A stretch of 64,000 nt of DNA from assembly GCA_015039365.1 (NCBI GenBank), contig WION01000079.1, positions 122,105 through 186,104 of the forward strand. Direction: 5' to 3'. Source of the DNA: Amanita rubescens. Taxonomy: Eukaryota > Basidiomycota > Agaricomycetes > Agaricales > Amanitaceae. The notes under the pieces were generated by a model. That model saw only the letters and a list, made by a program, of their open reading frames with translations. It searched no databases and had not been told where the DNA came from. Below are positions 52,201 through 63,604 of the stretch, one piece after another; position 1 is the stretch's first letter, and the number at the start of each line of letters is the position of its first letter. Both the position numbers and the translations under genes were made by a program.

Positions 52201-53676
52201 ATGCCGGCTGTCCGTGACTTGGTGAGTGCGGCCCTTTCAGCGTAGTGCACTTCTTGACATTACCTCGATCTATTGAGATCCAACTCAGTCGAGTTGATAA
52301 ACCAGCTGCTACGCTGATGTTGTTCTGGCCATATGGTAAATGAATCTTATATCATTCATTATCACGACATTAATTATGCTCTCAAGCCTGGTCCTTGACA
52401 ATGTCTGCTCGCCAATTCCATATTCCAGTGGAACAGTATACGCAAGCGTTATCCATCGGCTTTCTGGGCGCTGCTTTTCTTCACAGGTAAATCTTAAACT
52501 CTACACCTCTTCAAAAATTCTAATTATTTCGTTTTTTTTAAAAAAAAACTTAAGTGAGCACATCTGCCGGTTTCTTGTGCTAATCGTTCATATCCTTGAT
52601 AGGTGGAGGCTGCATATGGAACGATACGATTGATATGGATCTTGATGCTAAAGTCGGTGAGTTCGAAAACAGCGACACTTGTCCTCGTGCAAACTCAAAT
52701 TCGCAGAGCGAACGAAGAATCGACCTTTAGCCGCGGGACGAATGGCAGTTTCAGAGGCAATGATATTCCTTTCGATTCATATAGTTGTCCTCTTCTATCT
52801 TTGCCGTCTTATGAACGATCTAGGGTATGGGTTCTCGTTGCTGATAGGTGGTATGGGTTAACAAATTTTCCTTTAATAGATGGTGGATTGGCTTCTGCAC
52901 CACCGTTCCCCTGACAGGGTTGTATCCCTTTATGAAACGTATAACGTACTGGCCTCAAGTGTGGCTGGGTAAGTTATAATGTCCGTTTCGCAATGTTCTC
53001 CGACCTTGACGCGATCCCAGGCGTCACTCTGAGCGCTCCGGTCTTACTTGGCTCAGCCGTCCTCGTTGATCAAGTCACTAGACCTGCGATGATTCTTATG
53101 GCCGGTGGCGTCTCGTGAGTCTCAGATCAAATTAATCTTTGTGCTTACTTATCGTGCACTATAGGTGGGTGATGTGGTATGGTACGTCATCTTCGCTGAG
53201 GGTTTAAGCTCGAACTTGACGAAAACTTGTTAGATACCATTTATGCTTGCCAAGATAAGAAGGACGACGAAAAGGCCGGAGTCAAGTCGATCACCCTCGT
53301 TCTTCACCGTTATGTCAGGGTTACCCTGCTCGTTTTTGCATCTGGACTTGCTTCCGCTTGGCTCGCCTGTGGTATACTCACAGGTGCAGGTACACCATAC
53401 TTCCTTATCACCGTGACAGGCGGCGCCCTGTTATTAGCGAGGGGCTCCCTGGGAACTGATTTAGATGATCCACGGAGCTGCTTAACCACCGTATGTCCTT
53501 CCGTCGGCTGTCTCTGTTGCAATCCTGACCCCCACTTGTCCTTACAGTTCGAAAGCAATGGGTTCCTTATCGGTCCCATCGTCTTTCTTGGTTTCTTACT
53601 CGACTATTTGATGCCCCACTTGTCAAAAAACGCTTTGGAATATGTAATCACTTTATCTCCGGTTGCGAAGTTATAA
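52201..53676 (+). CDS. UbiA/COQ2-family aromatic prenyltransferase, possible frame defect
   Basis: Membrane enzyme that attaches a prenyl chain to an aromatic acid. Exon 1 MPAVRDL; exon 2 IQLSRVDKPAATLMLFWPY; exon 3 AWSLTMSARQFHIPVEQY to LGAAFLH; exon 4 GGCIWNDTIDMDLDAKVERT with the first Asp motif NDxxDxxxD. Later exons give WWIGFCTTVPLTGLYPFMKR, VTLSAPVLLGSAVLV and the second motif DTIYACQDKKDD, then three more helices ending SPVAKL. All joins are in frame except exon 3 to exon 4 (52490/52603): the only GT-AG choice is off by one base. This may be a real frameshift, an unusual splice or a sequence error. The 4-hydroxybenzoate enzyme of ubiquinone synthesis or a meroterpenoid enzyme are both possible. 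Confidence 0.8.
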
Positions 53677-54373
53677 GTGGTTTATGTATTCGACGCGAAC
53701 AACCGATGTCGTTAACATTTATGTTCACCTGTTGTATGTTATCATGTAGCTTGAATTTGTATCCGTTTATATGTACAGTAACTCTTCTCACCGATTGATC
53801 TATATTTCCGTTGACCGCCGCAAGTTTTAGAGAGTCCGGTGTATTAGGGCGCCCATAAGTAATGCCATATAGACACGTAAGTTTACACATCCCGAATTAG
53901 GTCAGGCTCGTCAATTGCCGATATCGTGGATCCAAAGCACGTATCGGCAGGATGTTGCAATTACCGCATTCGTCGCGGCAAAAGACAATCTGTCAACATC
54001 GCACAGACTCACGAGAAGGGCCATGTGGCGGGCGCTGTGAACAGGTTGCCCACTGAGAGCTAAATTAATGATATAGTGCGCGCAGCGGATGTCGAGCTGA
54101 AACTAGTGCGGTGTGGCTGAGACTTGTTTCGAGGCAACAGGTCTACATTATCCTCGCTGATCTGATTGGCTTGTGGAGCGGGCGCGAAAGAGGAAACAGA
54201 AAATAGGCAGGTAGCGGCGCGCCATCTCCAGTCAGGATGAAGAAGAGATTGCCGCCGGCTGCAAGCATGTTTGTTCGGACCTGGTTCGTCGGTAAAACGT
54301 CATTCTCGCCGTCAAATAGGGATCGTAATTATAACACAAGATGTAATCGTTCTATGGTAAGTACTTTATATCG
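53677..54373. other. Intergenic region between convergent genes
   Basis: Nothing recognised. The two neighbouring genes converge here. Confidence 0.5.
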
Positions 54374-55163
54374 TCAAAGGTTCGCCTTCGCCAGGGAAGG
54401 CTGCATCTTGATGTGCGAGCCAGAAGCAACTAGGCGATGGTGAGTATCGCTCCAGATCTGCATTAAGAAAAAAGGTGTCAGCAGCCAATATTTATTTGGA
54501 GAAAAAGCGTTACGCTTACCTCTGTTCGCGCAGATAGAGCACGCGAGCCCAATGTTATTGTCGTGTTCACGATGCGGAGTGTATCTCCTCTAGATTATGG
54601 ATGCACTCGATATTTATAGCGCAACGCGACGAAAAAACAAAGACCACGTACGCGACGGCTGGGGAATGGTATAGGATGTTGAGGGTCTGAGATACCGTGT
54701 TTACGGCGCCAAGATTACCGCTTGCCAGCCCGAGCGCTATCAGAGCCATCGTCGAGCATCTCCGAGGCCCATACAATAAGCCAAACTCGAGTATTCACTA
54801 CGTCTGAACCTACATATCAATAAGGAACGCAGAGCATCCTCCATGCATACTCCCAGCTCTATTCAGCATATCTAAAAACCCAGATCATTAGATTGAAATG
54901 CAAATGGTGACACAGGTCCGTGACGCACCCTCTTCAGTAACCAGCTCACATACGACCCTCCCCTCTTTCTTGCTCGGTTCCTCGGATTTATTAACGACAG
55001 AAACCTCTTTTACAGTCATCCTCTTAATGATGGGCGCTCCAAAGAACCCGTCACCGCCGGGCCCTTTGCCGAGGAAAATTGAAGCTGGACTGCTGAGGAA
55101 CCGTTTCAACTCTTCAGACGCGTTTCCGGCAATGTTTGAAATGTCCTGCGCATCTCTATCCAT
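54374..55163 (-). CDS. Hotdog-fold acyl-CoA thioesterase-like protein
   Basis: Probable thioesterase of the THEM2/PaaI type. Minus-strand exons: MDRDAQDISNIAGNASEELK to CELVTEE (55163-54935); DMLNRAGSMHGGCSAFLID (hotdog helix with the HGG motif); CSTMALIALGLASGNLGAV to LYHSPAVA; GDTLRIVNTTITLGSRALSA; and IWSDTHHRLVASGSHIKMQP ending AKANL. All four introns are short and every join keeps frame with GT-AG borders. Substrate and location are unknown. Confidence 0.82.
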
Positions 55164-55817
55164 TGTTGGATATGATAAGTTATCTAGACAGAACTGCGGG
55201 AAGCTGAGGGAATGTGCGTTGTCATTCTCCGGTAGCGGGTAAAGCTCTGGTCCGGTGTGGCTGTGCAGCTTGAACTACTAACACGGCACATGGTTGCCGA
55301 CATGCTACTACCAAAATCACCTGAATCAAACTATCCGAAAGTAGATTTCTGTAGCTGACGGCAAAAGCGTACTCGGCTGTCGCGTCTATTTTAGCAATTG
55401 ATCTGGACCACCGTTGCTTTCTGCGATGGAAAGAGATCACGAGAACCGATTGTTATACCTATTAACTGACGTCAGTCAGTACTCCAATGCTAACTCCGGA
55501 AGTAGACAATGTCATGAGTAATACGTATATTGATGCCGTGTGTAATGACCCTGCTACTAGTGAATGCAAAATAAATAACTATCAAACATATTTTCTCGAC
55601 GAGGAATCGAAGACAGTAGAATAGTGCAGGTATTATAAAAGAGTGTGTAAACGTAGCTGTAGTGTAGCACTGGTACACATTACATCGGATAATGAATTCA
55701 TGGGTGTTGACATGAGAACATGGATGGATACAGAGAGCCTAGATAACCCAAGGCAGAACGAAAAAAAAAGAAAAAAAAGAAGAAAGTTCTCGAATCTAGA
55801 GTAAGAGCGGATGTCAC
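55164..55817. other. Intergenic region
   Basis: No gene recognised. An A-rich run with interspersed G lies at about 55758-55786. Confidence 0.5.
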
Positions 55818-57376
55818 TTATCTTCCTTGACGTGACTGGTAGTTTTTGCTGTTAAGTCTACGGCCTTTGAAGAAATCTGCAAGTAGTTCGTTGATGAGGG
55901 GAGAGTGACTGAGAGTCAAATCATGACCAGCCCCTTCGACAGTGATGACTTCTGATTTTGCACGGGTGGATGGTGGTAGCAAGGAGAGGATCTTTGAAGA
56001 GTATCTCGATGGTACGGTCTGGTCATCTGTGCCCTATAATGAATGTTAGTGGAGAATTGCGGAAAGCGAAACAGGATGCACACATGTACAAGGAGAACGC
56101 GTCGCGAGTCGAAGCTGGGTGAAGAGAAATAACGTGCTTGACCCCGGATGGGACCATGGCGGAGTGATGAAGATAGGGCCGCATTGTATCCTGGGAGGTG
56201 AGCTGATTGAAGACGAACAAGCTGTGGACGCTAGGTTCATCATAATGACGGACATAGCGGAAACAAGACCAAACCTCTACAATAGGGTCCGAGGGAGATG
56301 TGCCGTTGTATATCTCTTTGAAATTTGCTGTATTAGCGTCGGGTATCAGGTCGTGATCGGAAGTATCACTAGAAGATGTCGTGTTAGCTAGTCGTTGTAG
56401 ATATTTCTAAAAATGGCTTATTAAAAGCGCAGTGGTAGTATGGGAATGCTTACACGTGCAAGGCTGCTTGAAGCCAGTGATTGTACAAATGGTGATGACA
56501 TGAACTTTGCTGTGCGTGATATGTCGCCCGACTACGGACATAAATATAGACGAGCGGGTTGGATAAAGAGAAGGGAGCTTACTTCCATGACTCCCGCGCT
56601 AGCAATGAGAACCACACGGTCGTCGACAAGATATGGATATTGGGATGTAAAGGCTGCGGCAATTCCTCCACCCTACTCACGAGCGTCAGAATTAAGCGCG
56701 CATTGCAATTGCAGCGTACCATTGAGACGCCGGCCACGATCGCCTTGTCCCATTTCAGATATTGCATCAGGAGCGCCAGTTGGGTGGTATATAGATTCGT
56801 GTCATATTTTGTTTGGGGAGCGTCAGAGTAGCCGCGGCCATAGAGGTCTGCCACGCGCGTGAGAAACGTGTCATAGCAGGACAAACGATGCGCTCACCAT
56901 AAAGAAGAACGCGATGGCCATTGGCAGCAAGAGTTGGCGCGACGTCTCTCCAAATTATGGCAGGTATGGATAACCCATGGATGAGGATAACCTGAGTGCG
57001 ACGTGTTAGATCGCGAGGCAACGCCGTAACAGGGACATAATGAAGACGGACTTTCTGGCCTTTCTCTGGACCAAGCAACCAATACCTGACCTGTTCAAAA
57101 GAGTCAGTTCTGAATGGCATTGAAACGAGCAAAATAACACGCCTTTCCAAATGGCAGAGGTGCGTACGCGCCTCCAGCATAGTAATCATCTGGATAGATA
57201 GACCATGCTATCGGCAGCGACGAGAGCGAAGGCAAAATTGTGAGCGGTGCTGGCGGGTATGGAAAGGAGGCGATGATATAAATCGCCGCCAAAAGTGGTG
57301 GGATGACTAGCAGCGCTAGGACCAAGCACTGCAACGAGCTCATCGTGGGTCGCATCGTCGAGCGATCTGTACTCAC
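55818..57376 (-). CDS. Alpha/beta hydrolase with N-terminal membrane anchor
   Basis: Begins MSTDRSTMRPTMSSLQ followed by a hydrophobic helix (CLVLALLVIPPLLAAIYIIA), so probably a membrane-anchored hydrolase. The core has VILIHGLSIPAIIW (oxyanion strand), VLLYDLYGRGYSDAP, and the nucleophile elbow GVSMGG split by an intron after GVSM. Later exons carry LTSQDTMRPYLHHSAM, GTDDQTVPSRYSSKIL (acid residue) and EGAGHDLTLSHSPLINELL (catalytic His). It ends GRRLNSKNYQSRQGR. The complete Ser-Asp-His set suggests an active enzyme; substrate unknown. Confidence 0.85.
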
Positions 57377-57465
57377 GTGACCTCATGCCACGCTAGCCGG
57401 ACACGTGAGCACGCGTCTGCTTCTCTGTTTGCTCTTGTTTGCATCAGACACGATTTTGCCCTCCA
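57377..57465. promoter_or_regulatory. Bidirectional promoter with CACGTGA boxes
   Basis: 89 bp separate the divergent start codons. ACACGTGAGC lies near 57399 and a further CACGTGA just inside the left border (near 57374). These are E-box words bound by Cbf1/Pho4-type bHLH factors; use here is inferred. Confidence 0.5.
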
Positions 57466-60245
57466 ATGGCGCCGCCCGAACCACTCGCGCTTGACGACAT
57501 CATGCTGCTCGACGATGACGACGACGAACTCTGCGGAGATGGGCATTCCAAGCTCTCAGAAATACAAGAACAGCTACAGAAACAGGCGGAGCTTATAAGG
57601 GATCTCATGGTTCAGCGCGACCACCTTATCACTCAAATACTCCATGAACGCGAGAGATGGCAAGCGGAACGTGACGAATGGGATAGGACGTCAGAAGCTT
57701 TGATAGCCCGATACTCCAGAAAGGCTACTGGCTCTACGAAAGACGAGGTTCATATTCCCACCTTCTACGTTTCATCGGCTTACACATCTTATGCGTGCAG
57801 GAATTGGCGCACCGTTGCGCAGTCTACGAGTCGGATAATAAGTATTTGAAGGAAAAGGTGAGCATATGCGCATATAACCGTTGATCTGTATCATGAACGC
57901 TGTTGTATCAGGTGCACGATGCTCAGGCTCGACTGGGCGATTTGGAAGCTGAACTCCACAGGCTCAAACCCTTACTTGCCATCCAATCTTCACAGTCTCA
58001 GCGACGAGAATCAACGCAAAGTTCAATGCCATATCCTTATAGTCCCTACACGTCTACAAGTAGTCATGCCCCCCCTTTCACGTCGACAACTCCTCAAGTA
58101 CCTTTCATACCATACTCAACACTCCCTTCTCATGACGTGAACCAGAAGCGGAAAAGGGAGGGTCTTACTTCAAGTAAGGGAAAGGAAAAGGAAAAGGAAG
58201 CTACGAACCAAGACATAGATGCGAACCCAGATGACGATAGCGATAATGCAGACGCACCACTTACACCGACAGCTGCCTCATCCACATCCCATAATCCTTA
58301 TGCATATATGAACAATCTATATCGGCACGTCCTTAGTCCCTCCACCGCTGTGGCCACTTCTCCGGCCACTCCGAAGCCTAAACCTCCAGGAGCCCTGAAT
58401 AGCGCATCTCTTGGCGCACAGAGCAACAGCTCAAGTACAATGTCGCCCAGCCACTACGCAATTGCGTATCCCCCCTATTCATTTCCGACAACTACACACC
58501 CAAAACAACCGGCATCCTCTACCACAGGTAGTTCTAAGCCTACCCCGGGTCGACAAGATGATGCGGACAAAGATGGCGGTCGCGTGGAGGCAAACGTTGG
58601 AATTCACAACGCCGGACAAGAGAAGGGGAAGTCGACCCCAGCAAGTAGCCGCAGGACAGCGGCAACGTCCACACGTCAACAGGTCAAGTACAGGACAAGC
58701 TCTATTCTTGGTGACGCACGTGTAGAGCACCTACTCCTTGCGGCACGGAAGATTGGACGGGGGCGGGCGATCACTGTAGCAGGACTCGCCAAGGCGCAGG
58801 AGCGAACGGCAACAGAAGAGAGCAGCAAAGATAGGGTAAAGGCAAAAGATGTCAGCCGACATTTGGAAGCGAGTCATAGCAATGTGTTTGCAAGCCGTTC
58901 TACTCAACGGCGCCGAGTGACTGGGATAAACAGTCCAACGACCCCGACTCCTAGGAGGGTGCACGGAAACGTGCAACCCCTTACGGAAGTGTCAAGTCTT
59001 GCGATGACTCCCAGTGCTAGCAGGACTCGCGAAGTATCGTTTGGTTCGGCCAAGGCTCCGCGAAATAGGTCCTCGGTTCCAGATATAACCGCAAGTCACG
59101 TCAATGCGGGTAAGGATGATGGAGGCATGCCAGGTGCTGGGCAGACACCGCTAGATTCTCTTGTCAGCGCCGCACGTACTATGATGACCAAGGATCGTGA
59201 GAGTGGACCAGCGCCTACTGCCCAAAGCGTCGCTTCCAGTGTTGTCACAGGGACGAATCGAGATATAGCAGAACAACCATCGGAGGAAAGTCAGGGTGAA
59301 TTAGAAGGAACTCATCGGCGGAAGAGGAGGCGAAATACTACAAGTCAAGGGACAGCCACGGTGACCCCGAAAACCCATACTGCTGAGAGGCAGAGCGCCA
59401 CGCCGTCTGGTATACGAACTAGGAGTGCACTTGATGTGCTAGCTGATCAGGCGGCCGCGGCTTTTGAGGGTAGCTCGACAACACATCAGGAAGTGGATCA
59501 AACAGAGAATAGCGATAACAACGGACCTTCAACCTCAAACTCATACACGGGTTCCTTTGTTGATCCCCGTGGCCCTGCGGACACGTCATCTATTCACGAG
59601 CTGGTAGAGGGACCTATAAGTGCGGCTGCCGAGATGGACATGCCTGGGCAAATAGAAGGTTCCATCAAAAGCACTGGCAGTGACGGTTTTGGAACGGGGT
59701 TCGGAGCCGGTGAGGCGCCTGCGACGAGTTCTCCTTTTCAGCAGTCGGCGTCCCAGTGGATTGGTAACCAAAGCACAACGGCGGACCAGGTGGCCATAGG
59801 AGATCGAGCTGCGACACCTGCTGAGGGCCCCGCCGCGTCCAGTGCTAAGTCCAGGCCATCTAGCTCTGATTCTGGGCAGGATAGCGGACGCCGTGACTGG
59901 GATCCATTTGGAGGAATGTCGAATGCTGCCACAGGTGATTCGGGTGGAATTTCCGAGGGCGACATGGATGCCGAAGGTGATATCGACCCAGATAGTCAGG
60001 AGACATCACTCGACGGTAATGGCGTTATCCATCAATTATGCTTTTGTCCTTGCTCACGATTGTTTAGCGCCTCATGTCAAATGAGAGCCATTTGGTTCCG
60101 TTGGGCCAACATCCAGTTGTAGTAGCTTGTGGTAAGTGGGGGTTCCAATAGTCTTTTTTTAAAATAACGGGCGTGGCCGATTCTCAGGTCTCGTCGGGCG
60201 CCGTGCTCCGATTAAGTTTGACGATCCCATGTGTGTTACCGCATA
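57466..60245 (+). CDS. Large disordered coiled-coil protein, unknown
   Basis: Starts MAPPEPLALDDIMLLDDDDD, then a coiled coil (KLSEIQEQLQKQAELIRDL through ERERWQAERDEWDR, and after the first intron ELAHRCAVYESDNKYLKEKV and ARLGDLEAELHRLK). The next roughly 650 residues are Ser/Thr/Pro-rich and disordered, with spaced hydrophobic motifs of similar form: ARVEHLLLAARKIGRGRA, LDSLVSAARTMM and SALDVLADQAAAAFEG. The end is uncertain: reading through gives a stop at 60122. A 3' exon chain RLMSNESHLVPLGQHPVVVA plus CGLVGRRAPIKFDDPMCVTA to 60245 looks more protein-like, but its upstream splice could not be placed in frame. No family recognised. Confidence 0.7.
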
Positions 60246-60947
60246 GATTTTGTCATGGTCGCAAGTCATCATCAACCTTCCACACCATCTCTTGGGGCTG
60301 TATTCTTTTGTATATCATGCTATCGGTCAATGCAACCAGATGTACCTTAAAACGCGGCGTGGATTGAAGCTCAGCCCTTGCCGAGGAACGCTCCGATCGG
60401 CATGTACTAAAAAAAATTTGGCTGCGCGATGACATCTGCACAGATCTGCACAGATCTGTTCAGATTTCTGTGGTTGTGCTGTAGCTGGCTATAGCGTGCT
60501 GTTCGTTCTAGCCCTGACCTTGATCCGCTTCGACATCTGCGGGACCGGCGTCGTTCCCACGGCGGAGCCATGGGGTGGATGATGACCTTGGATGACATAT
60601 CAACGAGCGGCGTTCATTCCATTTTTAGAAATCTTGACGAACTGTCTCACGTCACGGTCCCTTCTCCCCTCGGGCGCCGTCGAAATGAGAAGGGAGAAAA
60701 TAAAATAAAATAAGGTAAGAGGCTCGGGTTGCCTCATTTATTTTCTCTCTTCTTTTCATCCTCGCCGATCACGCTTTAAAAGAAGAGAAACCGTCCAACC
60801 AGCTCCTTCTCGTCGTCCACGTAAGGATTCTTTATAATCGGGCATTGCCCACGATCAATTTGACGGCGACTTCTTTAATTCGTAAGTTGTTATCGCCTTT
60901 TCAGAGCGACGGGTTGACGAGGACGATTAGAGCAGAACTTTATTCGA
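60246..60947. other. Intergenic region and promoter of the next gene
   Basis: No gene seen. Direct repeats CTGCACAGATCTGCACAGATCT near 60436 and AAAATAAAATAAAATAAGG near 60694 are the only notable features. Confidence 0.5.
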
Positions 60948-61776
60948 ATGACTACAAAAGACGATGTGCGCTCGGGGGAAACATATATGTTCCCTGTTCA
61001 GAACTTCCTTGATTTCATCGACACGACGAGATATCAGCGACCGTTCGAGGGAGTAGCTTACGTCTGTAAAAGCGGCGAAGCGTAAGTTTAAGCAATTCAC
61101 GTGGATTTATCGTATCTTCACATCCTCGCTGAAGTTATATAGAGGCGCCTCCAGATTGGGAAGTGCACAGACATCCCAACGGCGACATATACTTTTACAA
61201 TCGCGACCTACGCTTGATAACCCCAGACGACATTACGGATAGCGAAAAGTTGGCTCTCATCATGGAGTCATGGGACGAACATATGCGAAACATGGAATAT
61301 GATCCGATTGGTCGGACACTTGGAGATGATTGGGAGTTGATGCTCTCTGATGTGACGGAGACATCCGTCGTGATTGAGGTGATTTCAAGGAATGCCGGTC
61401 GAGCTTACAAGTGGTCCGATGATAGAGGCTTGTTTGTCCATATTCTCATAATTGCCAGAGCTAATCGTTCACGGGTTACAGGCCTACAGTTAAGGGAAGA
61501 CAAGGCGCATTATTGGTCCCATCTCGCAGAATATCCTTCGCACCATTTGGAACTTCCTCCAGGTGTCGAGGCCGAATTTGTGAAGAAAATATACTCAGGC
61601 ATGTATACCCGTAAAAGTGATATCCATTTGCGATGCTCACCGTCGCTTTAGCGAAGACGGCCGTTAAGAAAGGCTGCCGGTGTCCACTTACAGCCGAACA
61701 AATTGATCAGGTTATTGCTCGATATCAGGAGTACCATAGTGCGTCCCTTGATGTCTTTGTTGGTGAAGACTTTTGA
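60948..61776 (+). CDS. Basidiomycete WW-like domain protein
   Basis: Exon 1 MTTKDDVRSGETYMFPVQNF to CKSGEA; exon 2 YIEAPPDWEVHRHPNGDIYFYN has the shape of a degenerate WW domain (W, YFY), then RDLRLITPDDITDSEKL; later RANRSRVTGLQLREDKAHYW and YPSHHLELPPGVEAEF. The last exon begins after about 61655 and ends VFVGEDF. Such proteins occur in many copies in Agaricomycetes with no assigned role. Intron 1 joins GC to T at GCTGAAG, which keeps frame. Confidence 0.7.
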
Positions 61777-62092
61777 CATCTCAAAGCTACTCAAATGCAA
61801 GGACAAAACGTGATACCAATGCTGACATGGCTGATGGGGGTTGTTATGCCTCTAGAATACATCGATACAAATCAAGAAACAAATAACCGCGGTTGACGAT
61901 GCTAGTGATGACTGGTGACGAATATATGCATATGAACAATAGCTTTGATTCTTTCTAGACAAATTGTTTTTTTTTTATGCATGCTGTATTTTTCTACAAT
62001 ATATGGACGTGGGACTCGGCATCTGGAACGCGATGTCACTGATATTGACAAAGAATGCTGATGGCGTGTACGCATACCAAACATAGGCACAT
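61777..62092. other. Intergenic region between convergent genes
   Basis: Nothing recognised; contains an ATTGTTTTTTTTTTATGC run near 61964. Confidence 0.5.
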
Positions 62093-63322
62093 CTAAGATC
62101 CTCCGCCCGCACCTCTCCACCATCTCACTATGCCGTCTTCACCTCCTGTTACGAACGAGCCTACAGTACCGAGCGGTGCTGGCTTTGGTCTCCATGCAAC
62201 TGACCAAACTTCGCCAGTGTCCGTCAACGTCGAGACACAAGTCCTAGCACCGATATCCCAAACTTTGATTGTCTTGTCAGCTGACCTGATAGCGATCCAT
62301 GATATCTATCAACGTCAAATCAAAACTGTCGCTTACCCTGAGAGTGCCAGTCGTCCATCGGGCGAGATATCCACACTAAGTGACCAAGATGAATGGCCTG
62401 CGAAAGAAGTTACAACGTTTCCCGCTGCGCCTCTGACGTCATGCAGAACGAGCCGTTTGTCTTCCGAGGCGCTAATGAGCAGCTAGAACATTTATGAATA
62501 TGAAAGTTTTTTTGGAAAGTATATGGATCGATATACGTACACTTGAATCGTATGACCATGCCACGGACCGAACGGACATTGCGTGGGAGCTGAACGCCGT
62601 TGCAAGAGCGTTGGACTCGAGGTCAAAAATGAATACTTGGCCGGATTCAGATGCGAGGGCTACGCGTTTTCCATCGGGACTCTGGGTTAACATTGATAGC
62701 AGATAAGTTGAAGAAACGGTGTGGTGGTCCTTACATGCGCGCAGTGCATTCCGAATTTGATCCTCCCTGGAGATAACGTTGCTAATTGTTCCCCGAAGTT
62801 ATCGGCTTTTGCTGAACGTATTTGGACTGTGCCAGATCCGCCGGTAGAGGCGTACGTCTCCGATGTAGGATGTAATGACACCGACCATGCTAGAAAATGG
62901 GACGTGCATTAGGTTCCAACTTCCACGTTCCGACCTTTTATAACTCACATGGTTCTGGATTATCAGTTTTCCGGACGTAGCTCTCGAATTTGGCCACAAT
63001 TCTGTTTTGTGTTACGTCCCACAGACTAGTGAGCCCTTCTATACTATTGTACAAGGCGTGTTTCCCGTCGCGAGTAACTGAAAGAGATACGAGGCCTAAT
63101 GTGTGCGGTGGAGGAAAGGTTGCATTCGGCGATGCTGGTTGGCCTGTAGGGCCCCAGTGTTTAATAGAACCGTCTGCCGAGATCGAAAACGCGGTATCGT
63201 CTTCTGTATATGCAACACCCCAGACGGCTTCGGTGTGGGCTAATAGGGCATCAGATGAGCCTGTATTGTGAATACTGAATACTGAGTAGTGTTGTCATTA
63301 CGTTCTGAGCAATCATGCGCAT
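62093..63322 (-). CDS. SKI8: SKI8/REC14 WD40 protein (WDR61)
   Basis: Small WD40 propeller of the Ski complex, which feeds RNA to the cytoplasmic exosome; orthologues also act with Paf1 and, in yeast, in meiotic break formation. Minus-strand segments: HTEAVWGVAYTEDDTAFSIS and ADGSIKHWG; LSVTRDGKHALYNSIEGLTS with LWDV; MSLHPTSETYASTGGSGTVQ; QSPDGKRVALASESGQVFIF; SASEDKRLVLHDVRG; SVDISPDGRLALSGSADKTI; and the last exon WSVAWRPKPAPLGTVGSFVT ending WWRGAGGGS. Stop at 62093. The first exon (MRMIAQN) and its splice to the HTEAV exon are uncertain. Confidence 0.85.
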
Positions 63323-63604
63323 TCAAGAAGGCTAAACTCTGTATATGCGTCAAATCTGTGGCCTACACGCGGAATCAGACTGATACTTACCATTCTATTT
63401 GTTCCGGGATGGCCTCTCAATTAGAACGAGGAGGTCGGGAGCTACCGAGCGGAGACTAAAGTACAACTACATAATGGGAAACTTAAACTTTATTTTCTTC
63501 ACATCATCAACGAAAGCGGACGAAGACTTCCTAGTTTCTCATTCATAAAAAAGTAAGTCTTTCAAGGATCGGATTTCACCCAAATTGACACGTCTGTGAT
63601 TAGC
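63323..63604. promoter_or_regulatory. Shared upstream region of SKI8 and RPS12
   Basis: 282 bp between divergent starts. No clear TATA box; no ribosomal-protein gene motif could be named. Confidence 0.45.
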
